43,181 nucleotides of DNA, taken from assembly GCF_001940785.1 (NCBI RefSeq), contig NZ_MSLS01000013.1, forward strand, positions 10,472 through 53,652, written 5' to 3'. The translations under genes and the position numbers were made by a program. Under the pieces are notes generated by a model, which was not told the origin of the DNA, did not search any database, and saw nothing but the letters and a program-made list of their open reading frames with translations. Origin of the DNA: Bacillus sp. MRMR6 (lineage in GTDB: Bacteria > Bacillota > Bacilli > Bacillales > Cytobacillaceae). Shown one piece after another: positions 26,313 to 35,062 of this stretch; position 1 is the first letter of the stretch, and each line of letters starts with the position of its first letter.

Positions 26313-27779
26313 TTGGGAAAAGCAGGAATACAAGTGCCCGTAAAGGAAACGTTCAATGATAATGTTAAGTATTTAAAAGAAGAACTTCGAGTAGAAAAGA
26401 ATTTTGATGTCATTCATAGACAGTTAAAATACGCAGAATTACGTTTTGCCATGTTCTTAGTCGATGGATTTGCAAATGCAGATATGCTGCTCCTCATTAT
26501 GCGAGAGCTAGAAAAACGTAAGCCTGAAGATCTTAATAAAAACGTTATTACCAAATTAATAGAAACCTTCATCCCTCATGTGGAAGCAGATACCTCTGAG
26601 GATCTAGAAGAGGTTATTGCCCAAGTACTGGCCGGACAAGCTGCCATTGTGGTGGAAGGCGGCAACAAGATCATCCTTATTGATTCACGAACCTATCCTG
26701 TCCGTTCCCCAGATGAGCCCGATATTGAACGGGTGGTCCGTGGTCCTCGTGATGGGTTTGTCGAAACCATTGTTTTTAATTGTGCCTTAATTCGCAGAAG
26801 GGTCCGAGACCGCTCTTTAATTATGGAGTATGTACAAGTAGGGGAACGTTCTAAAACAGATATTGCATTAGCTTACATAGACACTATTGTAGATATGAAA
26901 CATGTTGAAATGCTAAGAGGCAAACTTGAAGAAATTTCAATTGATGGAATCCCTATGGCTGAGAAAACGATTGAAGAATTTGTCTTTGGAAGGAATTATA
27001 ATCCCTATCCCTTGGTTCGTTACACAGAAAGAGCCGATACTAGCGCTGTTCACTTAATGGAAGGTCATGTATTGATCATCGTTGACGGTTCCCCAAGCGT
27101 GATGATTTGTCCTTCTACCTACTGGCATCACCTGCAGCATGCAGAAGAGTATAGGCAAAAGCCGGTTGTTGGTGTTTTTCTAAAGTGGGCCCGATATATT
27201 GCCGTTTTAGCTTCCCTTTTTCTATTACCACTTTGGTATACCTTTGCAACCAATGAGCAATTACTTTCAGAACGGTGGAAGTTTATTGGAGTGAAAGACT
27301 CAGGAGAGATTTCTTTAATATGGCAGTTCCTTATTGCTGAGGTGGGGATTGAGGTTCTGAGGATGGCTGCCATCCATACTCCTAATGCATTAGCAACAGC
27401 ACTCGGAATCGTGTCCGCCATCATTATTGGAGATGTAGCCGTTCAGGTTGGAATTTTCACCCACGAGGTAGTACTGTACGTAGCCGTTGCAGCAATTGGA
27501 ACATTTGCGACCCCAAGCTATGAATTAAGTTTGGCCAATCGAATTTTTCGAGTCTTTTTTCTTCTCATGGTGGCCTTTTTAAAAGTTCCAGGTCTGATTA
27601 TTGGTATTACTTTTTGGCTCTTATTACTAGTAAGGACTTCAAGTATGAATATCCCATTTATGTATCCATTTCTGCCTTTCTACCCTCGTGATTTCTGGAT
27701 GCTAATCACTCGTTCTCCTGTACCGCTTAACAAAATAAGGGGGAACATGCTAAACCCTCAGGATAAAACGAGACAATAA
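26313..27779 (+). CDS. spoVAF: Spore germination protein SpoVAF (GerA family)
   Basis: The soluble N-terminal GerA domain includes VVRGPRDGFVET and LIRRRVRD; the C-terminal membrane half has about five helices (LIIGITFWLLLLVRTSSMNIPFMYP). Length of about 489 residues and the N-terminal RPTDN-free pattern match SpoVAF rather than GerAA. SpoVAF, with FigP (YqhR), forms an ion channel that amplifies germinant signals in spores. TTG 26313 is preferred because AGGAG at 26300-26304 is well placed; a GTG at 26304 overlaps that site. It stands alone here, away from the spoVAA-AE genes that normally precede it. Confidence 0.85.
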   Translation: MGKAGIQVPVKETFNDNVKYLKEELRVEKNFDVIHRQLKYAELRFAMFLVDGFANADMLLLIMRELEKRKPEDLNKNVITKLIETFIPHVEADTSEDLEEVIAQVLAGQAAIVVEGGNKIILIDSRTYPVRSPDEPDIERVVRGPRDGFVETIVFNCALIRRRVRDRSLIMEYVQVGERSKTDIALAYIDTIVDMKHVEMLRGKLEEISIDGIPMAEKTIEEFVFGRNYNPYPLVRYTERADTSAVHLMEGHVLIIVDGSPSVMICPSTYWHHLQHAEEYRQKPVVGVFLKWARYIAVLASLFLLPLWYTFATNEQLLSERWKFIGVKDSGEISLIWQFLIAEVGIEVLRMAAIHTPNALATALGIVSAIIIGDVAVQVGIFTHEVVLYVAVAAIGTFATPSYELSLANRIFRVFFLLMVAFLKVPGLIIGITFWLLLLVRTSSMNIPFMYPFLPFYPRDFWMLITRSPVPLNKIRGNMLNPQDKTRQ

Positions 27780-27780
27780 G

Positions 27781-27819
27781 AGAAAGTAAGTCTGTCCATG
27801 TCGGATAGACTTACTTTCT
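27781..27819. terminator. Long stem-loop after spoVAF
   Basis: AGAAAGTAAGTCTGTCC pairs with GGATAGACTTACTTTCT, a 17-bp stem with one G-U and a five-base loop. No good T-tract follows, so terminator function is likely but not certain. Confidence 0.55.
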
Positions 27820-27839
27820 GTCAAAAACCCTGTAACCAC

Positions 27840-27901
27840 GCACTTTAAGTCACTATCTATCGACATAATACAACACAGATAGTACGTTGATATTAAAGTG
27901 C
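27840..27901. repeat. Nested inverted repeat between convergent genes
   Basis: GCACTTTAA (27840-27848) and TTAAAGTGC (27893-27901) enclose ACTATCT (27852-27858) and AGATAGT (27877-27883). The two arms are perfect and concentric, so the 62-base block could extrude as a cruciform or fold in RNA. It lies apart from the spoVAF stem-loop and from the carbonic anhydrase gene. Confidence 0.75.
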
Positions 27902-27922
27902 TAGCAGTTGATAGCATGTGAT

Positions 27923-28435
27923 TTATTCAAGAATTTCTTTGAATTCTTTGCCTTTTTGAACATAATGCTCACTCGACATTTTAAGCATTTTTAGATCTTT
28001 TTCTGTTAACTCCCGAACCACCCTTCCTGGAGATCCTAGAACTAAAGAACGGGGAGGAATCTTAATTCCGCCAGATAGAAGAGTGTTAGCACCAATGATA
28101 CATTCCTCACCAACTTCAACATTGTCTAATAGTGTTGATCCCATTCCAATAATAGAACTTCTGCCAATCTTACAGCCATGTAAAATCACGTTATGGCCAA
28201 TCGTTACATCGTCTGCAATTTCAACCGGAAAACCCTCAAACAAATGGATCGTAGAATTGTCTTGGATACTGCATCTTTCACCAATAATGATTGGACCATC
28301 ATCCGCACGCAAGACTGCATTAAACCATACAGTTGACCCTTTACCAATCCGCACATCACCAATTAAATAAGCTCCCGGTGCCATAAAAACGCTTTCATGG
28401 ATAGCAGGGGAAACACCTTTATAAGGAATTTTCAT
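27923..28435 (-). CDS. Gamma-class carbonic anhydrase family protein (YtoA-like)
   Basis: The 170-residue protein is a left-handed beta-helix built from hexapeptide repeats (for example IGKGSTVWFNAVLRADDGPI, IADDVTIGHNVILHG). Histidines in STIHL and IGHNVILHG match the zinc ligands of gamma carbonic anhydrases. B. subtilis YtoA is a close type. Enzyme activity is unproven for many members. GGAGGAG lies before the ATG. It is convergent with spoVAF. Confidence 0.88.
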   Translation of the reverse strand: MKIPYKGVSPAIHESVFMAPGAYLIGDVRIGKGSTVWFNAVLRADDGPIIIGERCSIQDNSTIHLFEGFPVEIADDVTIGHNVILHGCKIGRSSIIGMGSTLLDNVEVGEECIIGANTLLSGGIKIPPRSLVLGSPGRVVRELTEKDLKMLKMSSEHYVQKGKEFKEILE

Positions 28436-28520
28436 TGATTTACTCCTCCTAAAAAACTGAATAATCTAACTTTTAAGTAAAATTATAACATTAGCTACGG
28501 TCATATGAAAATTTAGCTAA

Positions 28521-28559
28521 AAAAAAACGAACTCAAGGTCATATTGAATTCGTTTTTTT
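28521..28559. terminator. Bidirectional terminator between carbonic anhydrase and epimerase genes
   Basis: A run of A's and ACGAACTC pairs with GAATTCGT and a run of T's over an 11-base loop (one mismatch). The A/T runs flank it on both strands; it sits after the end of the epimerase gene's reading direction reversed, so it may serve as a spacer hairpin upstream of the carbonic anhydrase gene. Confidence 0.5.
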
Positions 28560-28578
28560 AGGAAATTCACACTAACTA

Positions 28579-29589
28579 TTAATATTTTTCACCATATTTT
28601 TTATACCAGTCTACAAAATGATTTAAGCCTTCTTCAATCCTTGTTTCTGGAGAAAACCCTATGTCAGATTGTAAATCAGAAATATCTGCATATGTTTCCT
28701 TCATATCGCCAGGCTGCATCGGTAAATAGTTCAGATTTGCCTTTTTTCCAATAGTCTTCTCTAAAATATGAATGAAGTCCATTAGTCTAGTAGGATTGTT
28801 ATTACCTATGTTGTAAAGTTTGTAAGGAGCAAAGCTTGAACTTGGGTCAGGTTGATTTCGATTCCAATTAGGATTAGCTGCTGGGGGGCGGTGGAGAAGG
28901 CGAATAATCCCCTCTACAATATCATCGATATAAGTAAAGTCTCTACTCATATCTCCATTATTAAAAACCTCAATTTCCTGTTGGTCCAACATTTTCTTCG
29001 TAAAAGTATAATAAGCCATGTCTGGCCGGCCCCATGGTCCATAAACAGTAAAAAAGCGAAGTCCTGTAGTTGGGATTTGGAATAGGTGACTATAAGTATG
29101 GGCCATTAGTTCATTTGCTTTTTTAGTTGCGGCATAAAGACTCACAGGGTGATCCACTCTATCTCTTGTTGAAAAGGGAATTTGACCATTTGCACCATAA
29201 ACAGAACTAGAGGAGGCATAGATTAAGTGCTCTATCCTGTGGTGTTTGCTTGCCTCTAAGATATTAATAAACCCTACTAGATTAGCATCTATATAGGAAT
29301 GTGGATTCTCTAGACTATAACGTACGCCAGCTTGGGCAGCCAAGTTAATAACAATATGAACCTTCTTGTCTTTAAATAGCCGGTCGAGAGCTTTTTTATC
29401 TTTTAAATCTATTTTAAAAAACTCAAAGTTAGGGAACTTCTCTAACATTTTCAGACGATCTTTCTTTAACTGGACATTATAGTAATCATTTAAATTGTCT
29501 AAACCAATCACATGATAATTTTCCGAGGCTAAGCGTTCTGAAAGGTGAAACCCTATAAATCCAGCTGCCCCTGTTACTAGAATACTCAT
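28579..29589 (-). CDS. NAD-dependent epimerase, UDP-glucuronate 4-epimerase type
   Basis: This 336-residue extended SDR has GAAGFIGFH for NAD binding, NLAAQAGVRYSLENP, the SSSSVYG serine block and the catalytic YAATK. The AQAGVRYS and FFTVYGPWGRPDMA blocks match the GAE/CapI group, which interconverts UDP-glucuronate and UDP-galacturonate for surface polysaccharide. Its ATG overlaps by ATGA the stop of a decayed glycosyltransferase, implying they were once one operon. No other polysaccharide genes are visible nearby. Confidence 0.88.
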   Translation of the reverse strand: MSILVTGAAGFIGFHLSERLASENYHVIGLDNLNDYYNVQLKKDRLKMLEKFPNFEFFKIDLKDKKALDRLFKDKKVHIVINLAAQAGVRYSLENPHSYIDANLVGFINILEASKHHRIEHLIYASSSSVYGANGQIPFSTRDRVDHPVSLYAATKKANELMAHTYSHLFQIPTTGLRFFTVYGPWGRPDMAYYTFTKKMLDQQEIEVFNNGDMSRDFTYIDDIVEGIIRLLHRPPAANPNWNRNQPDPSSSFAPYKLYNIGNNNPTRLMDFIHILEKTIGKKANLNYLPMQPGDMKETYADISDLQSDIGFSPETRIEEGLNHFVDWYKKYGEKY

Positions 29590-29921
29590 GGTGCTAATTC
29601 GCTTCCTTGTTCAAACAATAATTCGCCACGTGTAATAATGGTTGGGAATTTTGGTTTTATTTTCTTAAATGCTTGCATTAATACATGATGACCTTTTTTT
29701 TCTACAAGTCTTCCGAGTGTGAGGATGTTCTCTGTACCCCACTTAATTCGAAGGACGGTAGTTGTATTGGTCAAGGTCAACACCCACATATATAGGGGCG
29801 AGATATTTATATACTTTGGTTGCCGAACCAAATCAAAATATTCGTAGCTAGGAACTTCATGTATTGGCGGAATGTATTGAGTGGGGTCAACTCTTAAATT
29901 CAAGTGCAAAGCAGTAGGCAT
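29586..29921 (-). pseudogene. Remnant of a GT4-type glycosyltransferase
   Basis: A 111-residue frame beginning at ATG 29921 (AAAGGAG just upstream; an in-frame ATG at 29963 has none) contains ENILTLGRLVEKKGHHVLMQ, the nucleotide-sugar block of GT4 glycosyltransferases. Just before it, a second frame reads VGVDLDQYNYRP, the motif that normally precedes that block, so a frameshift lies between them. The N-terminal acceptor domain and the C-terminal E-x7-E site are missing. The intact strong ribosome binding site and the ATGA junction to the epimerase suggest it could still feed ribosomes to the next gene. A real short protein cannot be excluded. Confidence 0.6.
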
Positions 29922-30083
29922 TTTCTGTTCTCCTTTCAGCATCATTTTTGGAATTTCATCCACTTGGAAATAAAATATGCTAATAAGAGAGTGGAGGCTT
30001 GGACAGAACGGAATATATTATGATTCGTTGTTTTTATGTAAGCGCTTTTAAATTTGCAAAATAATAAAAATAGTCAAAAAATA

Positions 30084-30112
30084 TTGACGAGTTGATTTTA
30101 CAGTGGTACTGT
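30084..30112 (+). promoter_or_regulatory. Promoter of the ilvA T-box transcript
   Basis: TTGACG at 30084-30089 and TACTGT at 30107-30112 are 17 bases apart, with TG at 30104-30105 for an extended -10. The T-box leader starts just downstream. Confidence 0.6.
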
Positions 30113-30135
30113 TATTAATAATTTAAAATGAATCG

Positions 30136-30402
30136 ATGACGAGAAGAGTAGGATATAAGTTGTTTTTTAGAGAGTCGGCGGTTGGTGGGAGCCGATAACA
30201 ATAAATATCTGAAGATCATCTCTGAGATGTGTAGCTGAAAAAGCTTAGAAGTAAGCTATACCGGACCAATCCACCGTTAAATGGAAACCGTACAGGCACA
30301 TGTACGATAATCGAGAGCCACAGCTGGTGAAAACAATATGCTGTGGAAGTAGGGTGGTAACGCGAGCTAACTCGTCCCTATCAAATGGGGCGGGTTTTTT
30401 GT
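30136..30402 (+). promoter_or_regulatory. T-box riboswitch, probably tRNA-Ile
   Basis: Stem I contains AGAGAG (30169-30174) and GGTTGGTGGGAGCC. The specifier region TGAAGATCATCTCTGAG holds ATC (Ile) at 30215-30217. The T-box AGGGTGGTAACGCG is at 30351-30364; its TGGT can pair with ACCA of a tRNA with A at position 73. A terminator follows: AACTCGTCCC pairs with GGGGCGGGTT, then T's (30369-30400). Uncharged tRNA would favour the antiterminator and allow expression of ilvA 87 bases downstream. The Ile assignment rests on codon position and the downstream gene. Confidence 0.9.
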
Positions 30403-30488
30403 TGTTTAAAAATAGGCCAATGATAATGGCAAACGTGGGAATCCACAATGAATGGCATTGAAAGTATTTAGAGGAGGAATTGATTAAC

Positions 30489-31760
30489 ATGAACCAGCCA
30501 GTTGAACAAACACTAAGACCTTTTCAGGTAGAAGACGTGATTATTGCCAGCCACACGATTAAAGATGTCATTTCTCCAACACCGTTGCAGTATAACCATA
30601 TATTATCAGAGCGTTATGGTTGTCACGTTTACTTGAAACGAGAAGATATGCAAAGTGTTCGGTCGTTTAAAATCCGTGGTGCCTATAATCGTATTAAAAA
30701 ATTAAATGAAGAAGAATTAAAGAACGGGATCATTTGTGCGAGTGCTGGAAACCACGCACAAGGGGTTGCTTATTCCTGTCACCACTTAAAAATTCTTGGA
30801 AAGATCTTTATGCCAAGTACCACCCCGAAGCAAAAGGTGAACCAGGTGAAATTCTGGGGCAAAGATAGTGTTGAAATTGTATTAGTAGGTGATACCTTTG
30901 ATGATGCCTATGAAAAAGCAAGGGAATGCAGTCTAACTGAAAACCGAACCTTTATTCATCCCTTTGACGACCCAGATGTCATCGCAGGTCAAGGAACAGT
31001 CGCAGTAGAATTGCTAAATGACTGTAATGAAAAGATTGATTATTTATTTGCTGCTATTGGAGGCGGTGGACTCATGGCTGGTGCTGGCACCTATTTACGT
31101 CATTTTTCACCGCAAACCCAGCTAATTGGTGTGGAACCTCAAGGGGCGCCAGGAATGAAGGAATCCATTTTAAAAGGGGAAGTCACGACACTTCAGCAAA
31201 TCGACCCTTTTGTAGATGGAGCAGCCGTTAAAACGGTCGGCAGTATGACCTTTAACATTTGCAAGGAAATCGTGGACGATATTGTGGTGGTCCCTGAAGG
31301 GAAGGTCTGCACCACCTTGTTGTCACTGTATAACGAAAGTGCCATTGTCGTGGAACCAACAGGAGCACTGTCCATTGCTGCTTTAGATACATATGCTGAG
31401 GAAATTAAAGGAAAAACAGTGGTGTGTATTGTAAGCGGCGGTAACAATGATATTGGCCGGATGCAGGAAATTAAAGAGCGTTCGAAAATTTATGAGGGCT
31501 TGCAGCATTACTTTATTGTTCAATTTCCACAGCGTCCAGGGGCTTTGCGTGAATTCCTAGATGATGTACTAGGACCAAATGATGATATCAGTCATTTTGA
31601 ATACACGAAGAAAAATAATCGTGAAACTGGACCTGCATTAGTTGGAATTGAACTGAAGGACAAGGAAGACTATAGAACATTGATTGAACGTATTAAAGCA
31701 AAAGGATTTTTGTATCGAGAAGTCAATAAAGATAGCACCTTATTCCAGATGCTTGTTTAA
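30489..31760 (+). CDS. ilvA: Threonine ammonia-lyase, biosynthetic
   Basis: This PLP enzyme deaminates threonine to 2-oxobutanoate, the first step to isoleucine. The PLP lysine lies in SFKIRGA (Lys61), and the phosphate loop is AAIGGGGLMAG. The ACT-like regulatory C-terminus (RPGALREFLDDVLGPNDDIS) matches the one-ACT-domain Bacillus type of about 420 residues. ATG 30489 is chosen over TTG 30480, which is too close to GAGGAGG (30471-30477). A T-box leader for Ile stands upstream. A perfect 18-bp terminator follows. Confidence 0.95.
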   Translation: MNQPVEQTLRPFQVEDVIIASHTIKDVISPTPLQYNHILSERYGCHVYLKREDMQSVRSFKIRGAYNRIKKLNEEELKNGIICASAGNHAQGVAYSCHHLKILGKIFMPSTTPKQKVNQVKFWGKDSVEIVLVGDTFDDAYEKARECSLTENRTFIHPFDDPDVIAGQGTVAVELLNDCNEKIDYLFAAIGGGGLMAGAGTYLRHFSPQTQLIGVEPQGAPGMKESILKGEVTTLQQIDPFVDGAAVKTVGSMTFNICKEIVDDIVVVPEGKVCTTLLSLYNESAIVVEPTGALSIAALDTYAEEIKGKTVVCIVSGGNNDIGRMQEIKERSKIYEGLQHYFIVQFPQRPGALREFLDDVLGPNDDISHFEYTKKNNRETGPALVGIELKDKEDYRTLIERIKAKGFLYREVNKDSTLFQMLV

Positions 31761-31802
31761 AATACAAAACAGGGAGTCCGCTAAGACTCCCTGTTTTGTA
31801 TT
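31761..31802. terminator. Bidirectional terminator after ilvA
   Basis: Perfect 18-bp stem (31761-31778 with 31785-31802) and a six-base loop; the AAAAC/GTTTT-rich ends allow use on both strands. Confidence 0.85.
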
Positions 31803-31813
31803 ACAGTTAGAAC

Positions 31814-32530
31814 CTATTCTACCTTAAAAATAGCCCCGCCAACACCTAGATCTGTTGTCAGGTGGATAATTACTTCCGCGTCTTCGTATGCTTCATTCAC
31901 ATAGATTCCGTCACCTTTGGAAATAAGTCCGACAAATTCCGAAGATCCGATCCCTTTTGAGGAGTCTATTTTTACACCAATTTCCTTTGGAAGAATAACG
32001 GTAGTTTCTCCAACTCCAAGTGCAAGTGATGCATTGAAACTTTCTTCCCAATTGCCGCCAAGATCAATGGTAATATCTCCAACCCCAGCGTTTACTTCCA
32101 AACCACTAATCTTTAAGCCTTTCAAATCGATATTGGTATCAGATGCTCCCGAATTTATGGTTAGATTTAATGGGATTTTGTTCGTCAAGCTTAGCTCCCA
32201 GATATTTTTAATCTTACCAAAGTTAATATTATTCCCTTTTTTATTTTGTTGGATCACAGCCGTTCCTTTAGTGCCTTTAAGTTTGTAAGTTACATCTGGT
32301 TCATACTTACGGTCCCTATATTCAATTGTTCCTTCAACCCATTCATCAGCCCCTGGAACAACCGTTAACTCACCTGCACCCAATTTAAGTTCCAGTTCCA
32401 ATTCCTTTGCCTTATCCTTTTCAATTTTGATCGTACTGGTTTGTTCCTTACCATTTGCTAATATCCCACAACCACTAGTCAATAACAACAACGAAGCTGC
32501 GATAATTCCTAAAAATAATTTCTTTTTCAT
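31814..32530 (-). CDS. Toast-rack family lipoprotein
   Basis: The signal peptide ends in a lipobox (LTSGC), so the mature protein is a membrane-anchored lipoprotein. The rest is a regular beta-repeat protein with GAGELTV, GASDTNIDL, GVGDITIDL, GVGETTV and GIGSSEFVG turns, the pattern of the toast_rack/DUF4097-like solenoid family. Function is not known; related domains occur beside envelope-stress regulators, but no such gene is next to it. It is convergent with ilvA. Confidence 0.8.
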   Translation of the reverse strand: MKKKLFLGIIAASLLLLTSGCGILANGKEQTSTIKIEKDKAKELELELKLGAGELTVVPGADEWVEGTIEYRDRKYEPDVTYKLKGTKGTAVIQQNKKGNNINFGKIKNIWELSLTNKIPLNLTINSGASDTNIDLKGLKISGLEVNAGVGDITIDLGGNWEESFNASLALGVGETTVILPKEIGVKIDSSKGIGSSEFVGLISKGDGIYVNEAYEDAEVIIHLTTDLGVGGAIFKVE

Positions 32531-32775
32531 GATTTTTTCCTCCCTTTATCCTCACTAACCACATTGTAAGGAAAATCATCATGCTGCAAAAACGGCTATA
32601 GATTTAAATCGTTATCAGTCCTGAGACGTATGACAGTTAAGTCCGCCATTTGTCAAATACTTCCTCATACCTATTTTATCATTGGTTTCGACACCATACG
32701 AAGATTATCTCTATTAAATAATTACTGGAAATGTATATAATAGAGAAATAATGAACAATGAGAAGGAGGGATTCA

Positions 32776-34368
32776 ATGTCAAAGACCATTTTTACAAACG
32801 GAAAAATTTATACATTAGACCGAATGCATCCTGTAGTAGAAGCAATAGTTGTTGAAAATGGCAGAATCGTTGATGTAGGTTCAGACCATGATATGAACCT
32901 GCAATGGGGGAGGGCCGAGGTAACTGTTGTTGATTTACAAGGAAAAATGGTTACCCCTGGTCTAACTGATAGTCATTTGCATTTATCAGGAGTAGCCTTT
33001 CATTTTCTTGACCTTGATCTCTCAGGGGTTAGATCGAAATCTGAGATGCTAGCAAGGATTAAAGAAAGAGCAAATAGTATAGAGCCTGGAAAATGGCTAA
33101 TTGGAATGGGCTGGGATGAAAATTTATTCACAGACGGAACTTTCCCTACCATTGATGAGTTAGACTTTGTCGCGCCACATTGTCCGATATACTTGAAGAG
33201 GACTTGTCATCATGCTTTTTTAGTTAATAGCAAAGCACTTGAGGTTTGTCAGTACCATTCCGGAATCTCGGTGCCACGAGGAGGAACGGTTGTTCTAGAT
33301 CCGTACTCAAACACACCAACAGGTCTACTCTTGGAAGCTGCTTCCCAAATTGTCACAGCACATATTCCAGAACGATCGTATGAGGAGTTAAAAGCCGGGT
33401 TGGGACAAGCCATGGATTTCGCAGTAAAGAAGGGGATCACCTCTGTACATACGAATGACCCAGCCTACTTGGGAGGACTCGATCAAACATACAAGATGTA
33501 TGATGAATTAATTAATCAAGAGACTAAAGATCTGCGCTGTAACCTGCTCATTGATTATCCATTCCTAAATAGATTAAAAGAAAGAGGGATGTCTGCGGGA
33601 TCTGGAAATGATAAGCTACAAATTGGTGCAATGAAGATTTTTGCGGATGGGGCCTTTGGAAGAAGGACTGCCCTTTTATCAGAAGCCTATCATGATGAAC
33701 CGGGGCATTTTGGAGAGGCCATGCATGACCAAGAAGCACTCTTTCAAATGGTGAAAGAGGCTAGAGAATTTTCTATGCCGATTGCGGTTCATACCATCGG
33801 TGATCAAGCGCTAACAAATGTACTTGATATACTAGACCAGTTTCCTCGAACAGCTTATCGTGACAGATTGATTCACACTTCTCTTGTCAGAAAGGATTTA
33901 ATTCATCGTTTAGCAGATCCAAATAGAGTAGCAGATATCCAGCCAAGGTTTATTGTCGGCGATTACCCCTGGATTAAGGAAAGACTAGGGGAAGAGAGGG
34001 AGCAGTATTTATATGCTTGGAAGACGCTGCTTACTTCCGGAGTTTTATGTGCTGGAGGGTCTGATGCTCCGGTTGAGCCTGTTGACCCATTATTAGGAAT
34101 TCATGCTGCCGTTACACGAAGGGCACCTGGACAGAAACACGAAGGTTGGAATAAAGCAGAGAAATTATCATTATTGGATGCCGTTAAGCTGTTTACAGTC
34201 GGCGGTGCATATGCAACGAACGAAGAAAAGATAAAAGGGACCCTCTCAAGGGGCAAGCTTGCAGATATGACGGTTTTTTCAAGGGATCTTTTCACGATAG
34301 ATGAACCTGATCAATTAATAGTGACTAATGTTGAAATGACCATTATTGATGGAAATATCCAATCATAG
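32776..34368 (+). CDS. Amidohydrolase family protein (YtcJ-like)
   Basis: This metal-dependent hydrolase has the N-terminal composite domain (FTNGKIYTLD), the HxH metal motif in DSHLHLSG, then GWDENLF, HTIGDQA and the late GSDAPVEPVDP aspartate region. It fits the amidohydrolase_3/YtcJ group; substrate is unknown. ATG 32776 is preferred because AAGGAGGG at 32763-32770 sits correctly before it; an in-frame ATG at 32758 lies upstream of that site. A TATAAT at 32736-32741 could be its -10. Monocistronic. Confidence 0.85.
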   Translation: MSKTIFTNGKIYTLDRMHPVVEAIVVENGRIVDVGSDHDMNLQWGRAEVTVVDLQGKMVTPGLTDSHLHLSGVAFHFLDLDLSGVRSKSEMLARIKERANSIEPGKWLIGMGWDENLFTDGTFPTIDELDFVAPHCPIYLKRTCHHAFLVNSKALEVCQYHSGISVPRGGTVVLDPYSNTPTGLLLEAASQIVTAHIPERSYEELKAGLGQAMDFAVKKGITSVHTNDPAYLGGLDQTYKMYDELINQETKDLRCNLLIDYPFLNRLKERGMSAGSGNDKLQIGAMKIFADGAFGRRTALLSEAYHDEPGHFGEAMHDQEALFQMVKEAREFSMPIAVHTIGDQALTNVLDILDQFPRTAYRDRLIHTSLVRKDLIHRLADPNRVADIQPRFIVGDYPWIKERLGEEREQYLYAWKTLLTSGVLCAGGSDAPVEPVDPLLGIHAAVTRRAPGQKHEGWNKAEKLSLLDAVKLFTVGGAYATNEEKIKGTLSRGKLADMTVFSRDLFTIDEPDQLIVTNVEMTIIDGNIQS

Positions 34369-34383
34369 AATAGCGATTTACAG

Positions 34384-34415
34384 GGCCGTGACAAATTTCA
34401 TGGTCTTTTCATTTT
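34384..34415 (+). terminator. Weak terminator after the amidohydrolase gene
   Basis: GGCCGTGA pairs with TCATGGTC with two G-U pairs, followed by TTTTCATTTTG. Confidence 0.5.
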
Positions 34416-34523
34416 GTTAACACAATTGTAAATAAATGCACCATTAAGTTTGCAAGATTCAAAGTATAATTAAGTTAATTAATCTAGCTATTCGAATGAA
34501 AATTTTTTGAGGATGTGTAATGT

Positions 34524-35015
34524 ATGAAAAGGATTACAGGACTATTATGGTGTATTCTTTTACTTTTTGGAGCAGCCCATGTATCGGCTGAGGATGGTGG
34601 GATATTAGAGGCAAGTTATGATTATACGGATCCCGCATTTAGAGGCGTAGTCGATATGCTTGCGATGGAAGGACATTCTCACGACGACCTTTCTAGCTGT
34701 AATGTAAAGCAATTATACTATGCGGAAGTAGCAGAGATGTTTAATAAGGGCATGACAAAGGATGAAATCCTTGATTATTATATACAAGAGCAGGGAGTTC
34801 AAGCACTGTTAGCCCCTCCAGGAGATGGATTTAACCTGTCACTTTGGGTTACACCATTTCTATTATTACTAATTGTCTTTATTCTAATTTATTTCCTTAT
34901 CAAAAAATGGACAAAGAACAGTTCAAGAGGCCGTCTGGCAGTAGAAGAAGAGCTCACACTTGAGGACGATATCTATAGTTCGATGATTGAGGATGAGCGT
35001 AAGAAATTGATCTAA
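34524..35015 (+). CDS. CcmH-like membrane protein lacking the CxxC motif
   Basis: A signal peptide (LLWCILLLFGAAHVSA) is followed by a CcmH/CycL/NrfF-type helical domain: FNKGMTKDEILDYYIQEQGV and LLAPPGDGFN match the family's later part, then a C-terminal membrane helix. In true CcmH the LRCxxC block reduces apocytochrome; here that region reads MLAMEGHSHDDLSSCN with one cysteine and two nearby histidines. The usual Bacillus cytochrome c pathway is ResBC, so this protein is probably not a working CcmH. Neighbours give no hint. A GAGGATG-type site precedes the ATG. Confidence 0.75.
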   Translation: MKRITGLLWCILLLFGAAHVSAEDGGILEASYDYTDPAFRGVVDMLAMEGHSHDDLSSCNVKQLYYAEVAEMFNKGMTKDEILDYYIQEQGVQALLAPPGDGFNLSLWVTPFLLLLIVFILIYFLIKKWTKNSSRGRLAVEEELTLEDDIYSSMIEDERKKLI

Positions 35016-35031
35016 GTGATCTATAAAAAAA

Positions 35032-35062
35032 GTCGTCTGTTTAATTGGACGGCATTTTTTTT
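35032..35062 (+). terminator. Terminator after the CcmH-like gene
   Basis: GTCGTC pairs with GACGGC over a ten-base loop, then eight T's. Confidence 0.7.

Noticed and set aside
27781..27819. spoVAF stem-loop and nested repeat as one element
   Set aside because: The first is a simple 17-bp stem immediately after the stop; the second has separate symmetry 20 bases further on, so they are listed apart.
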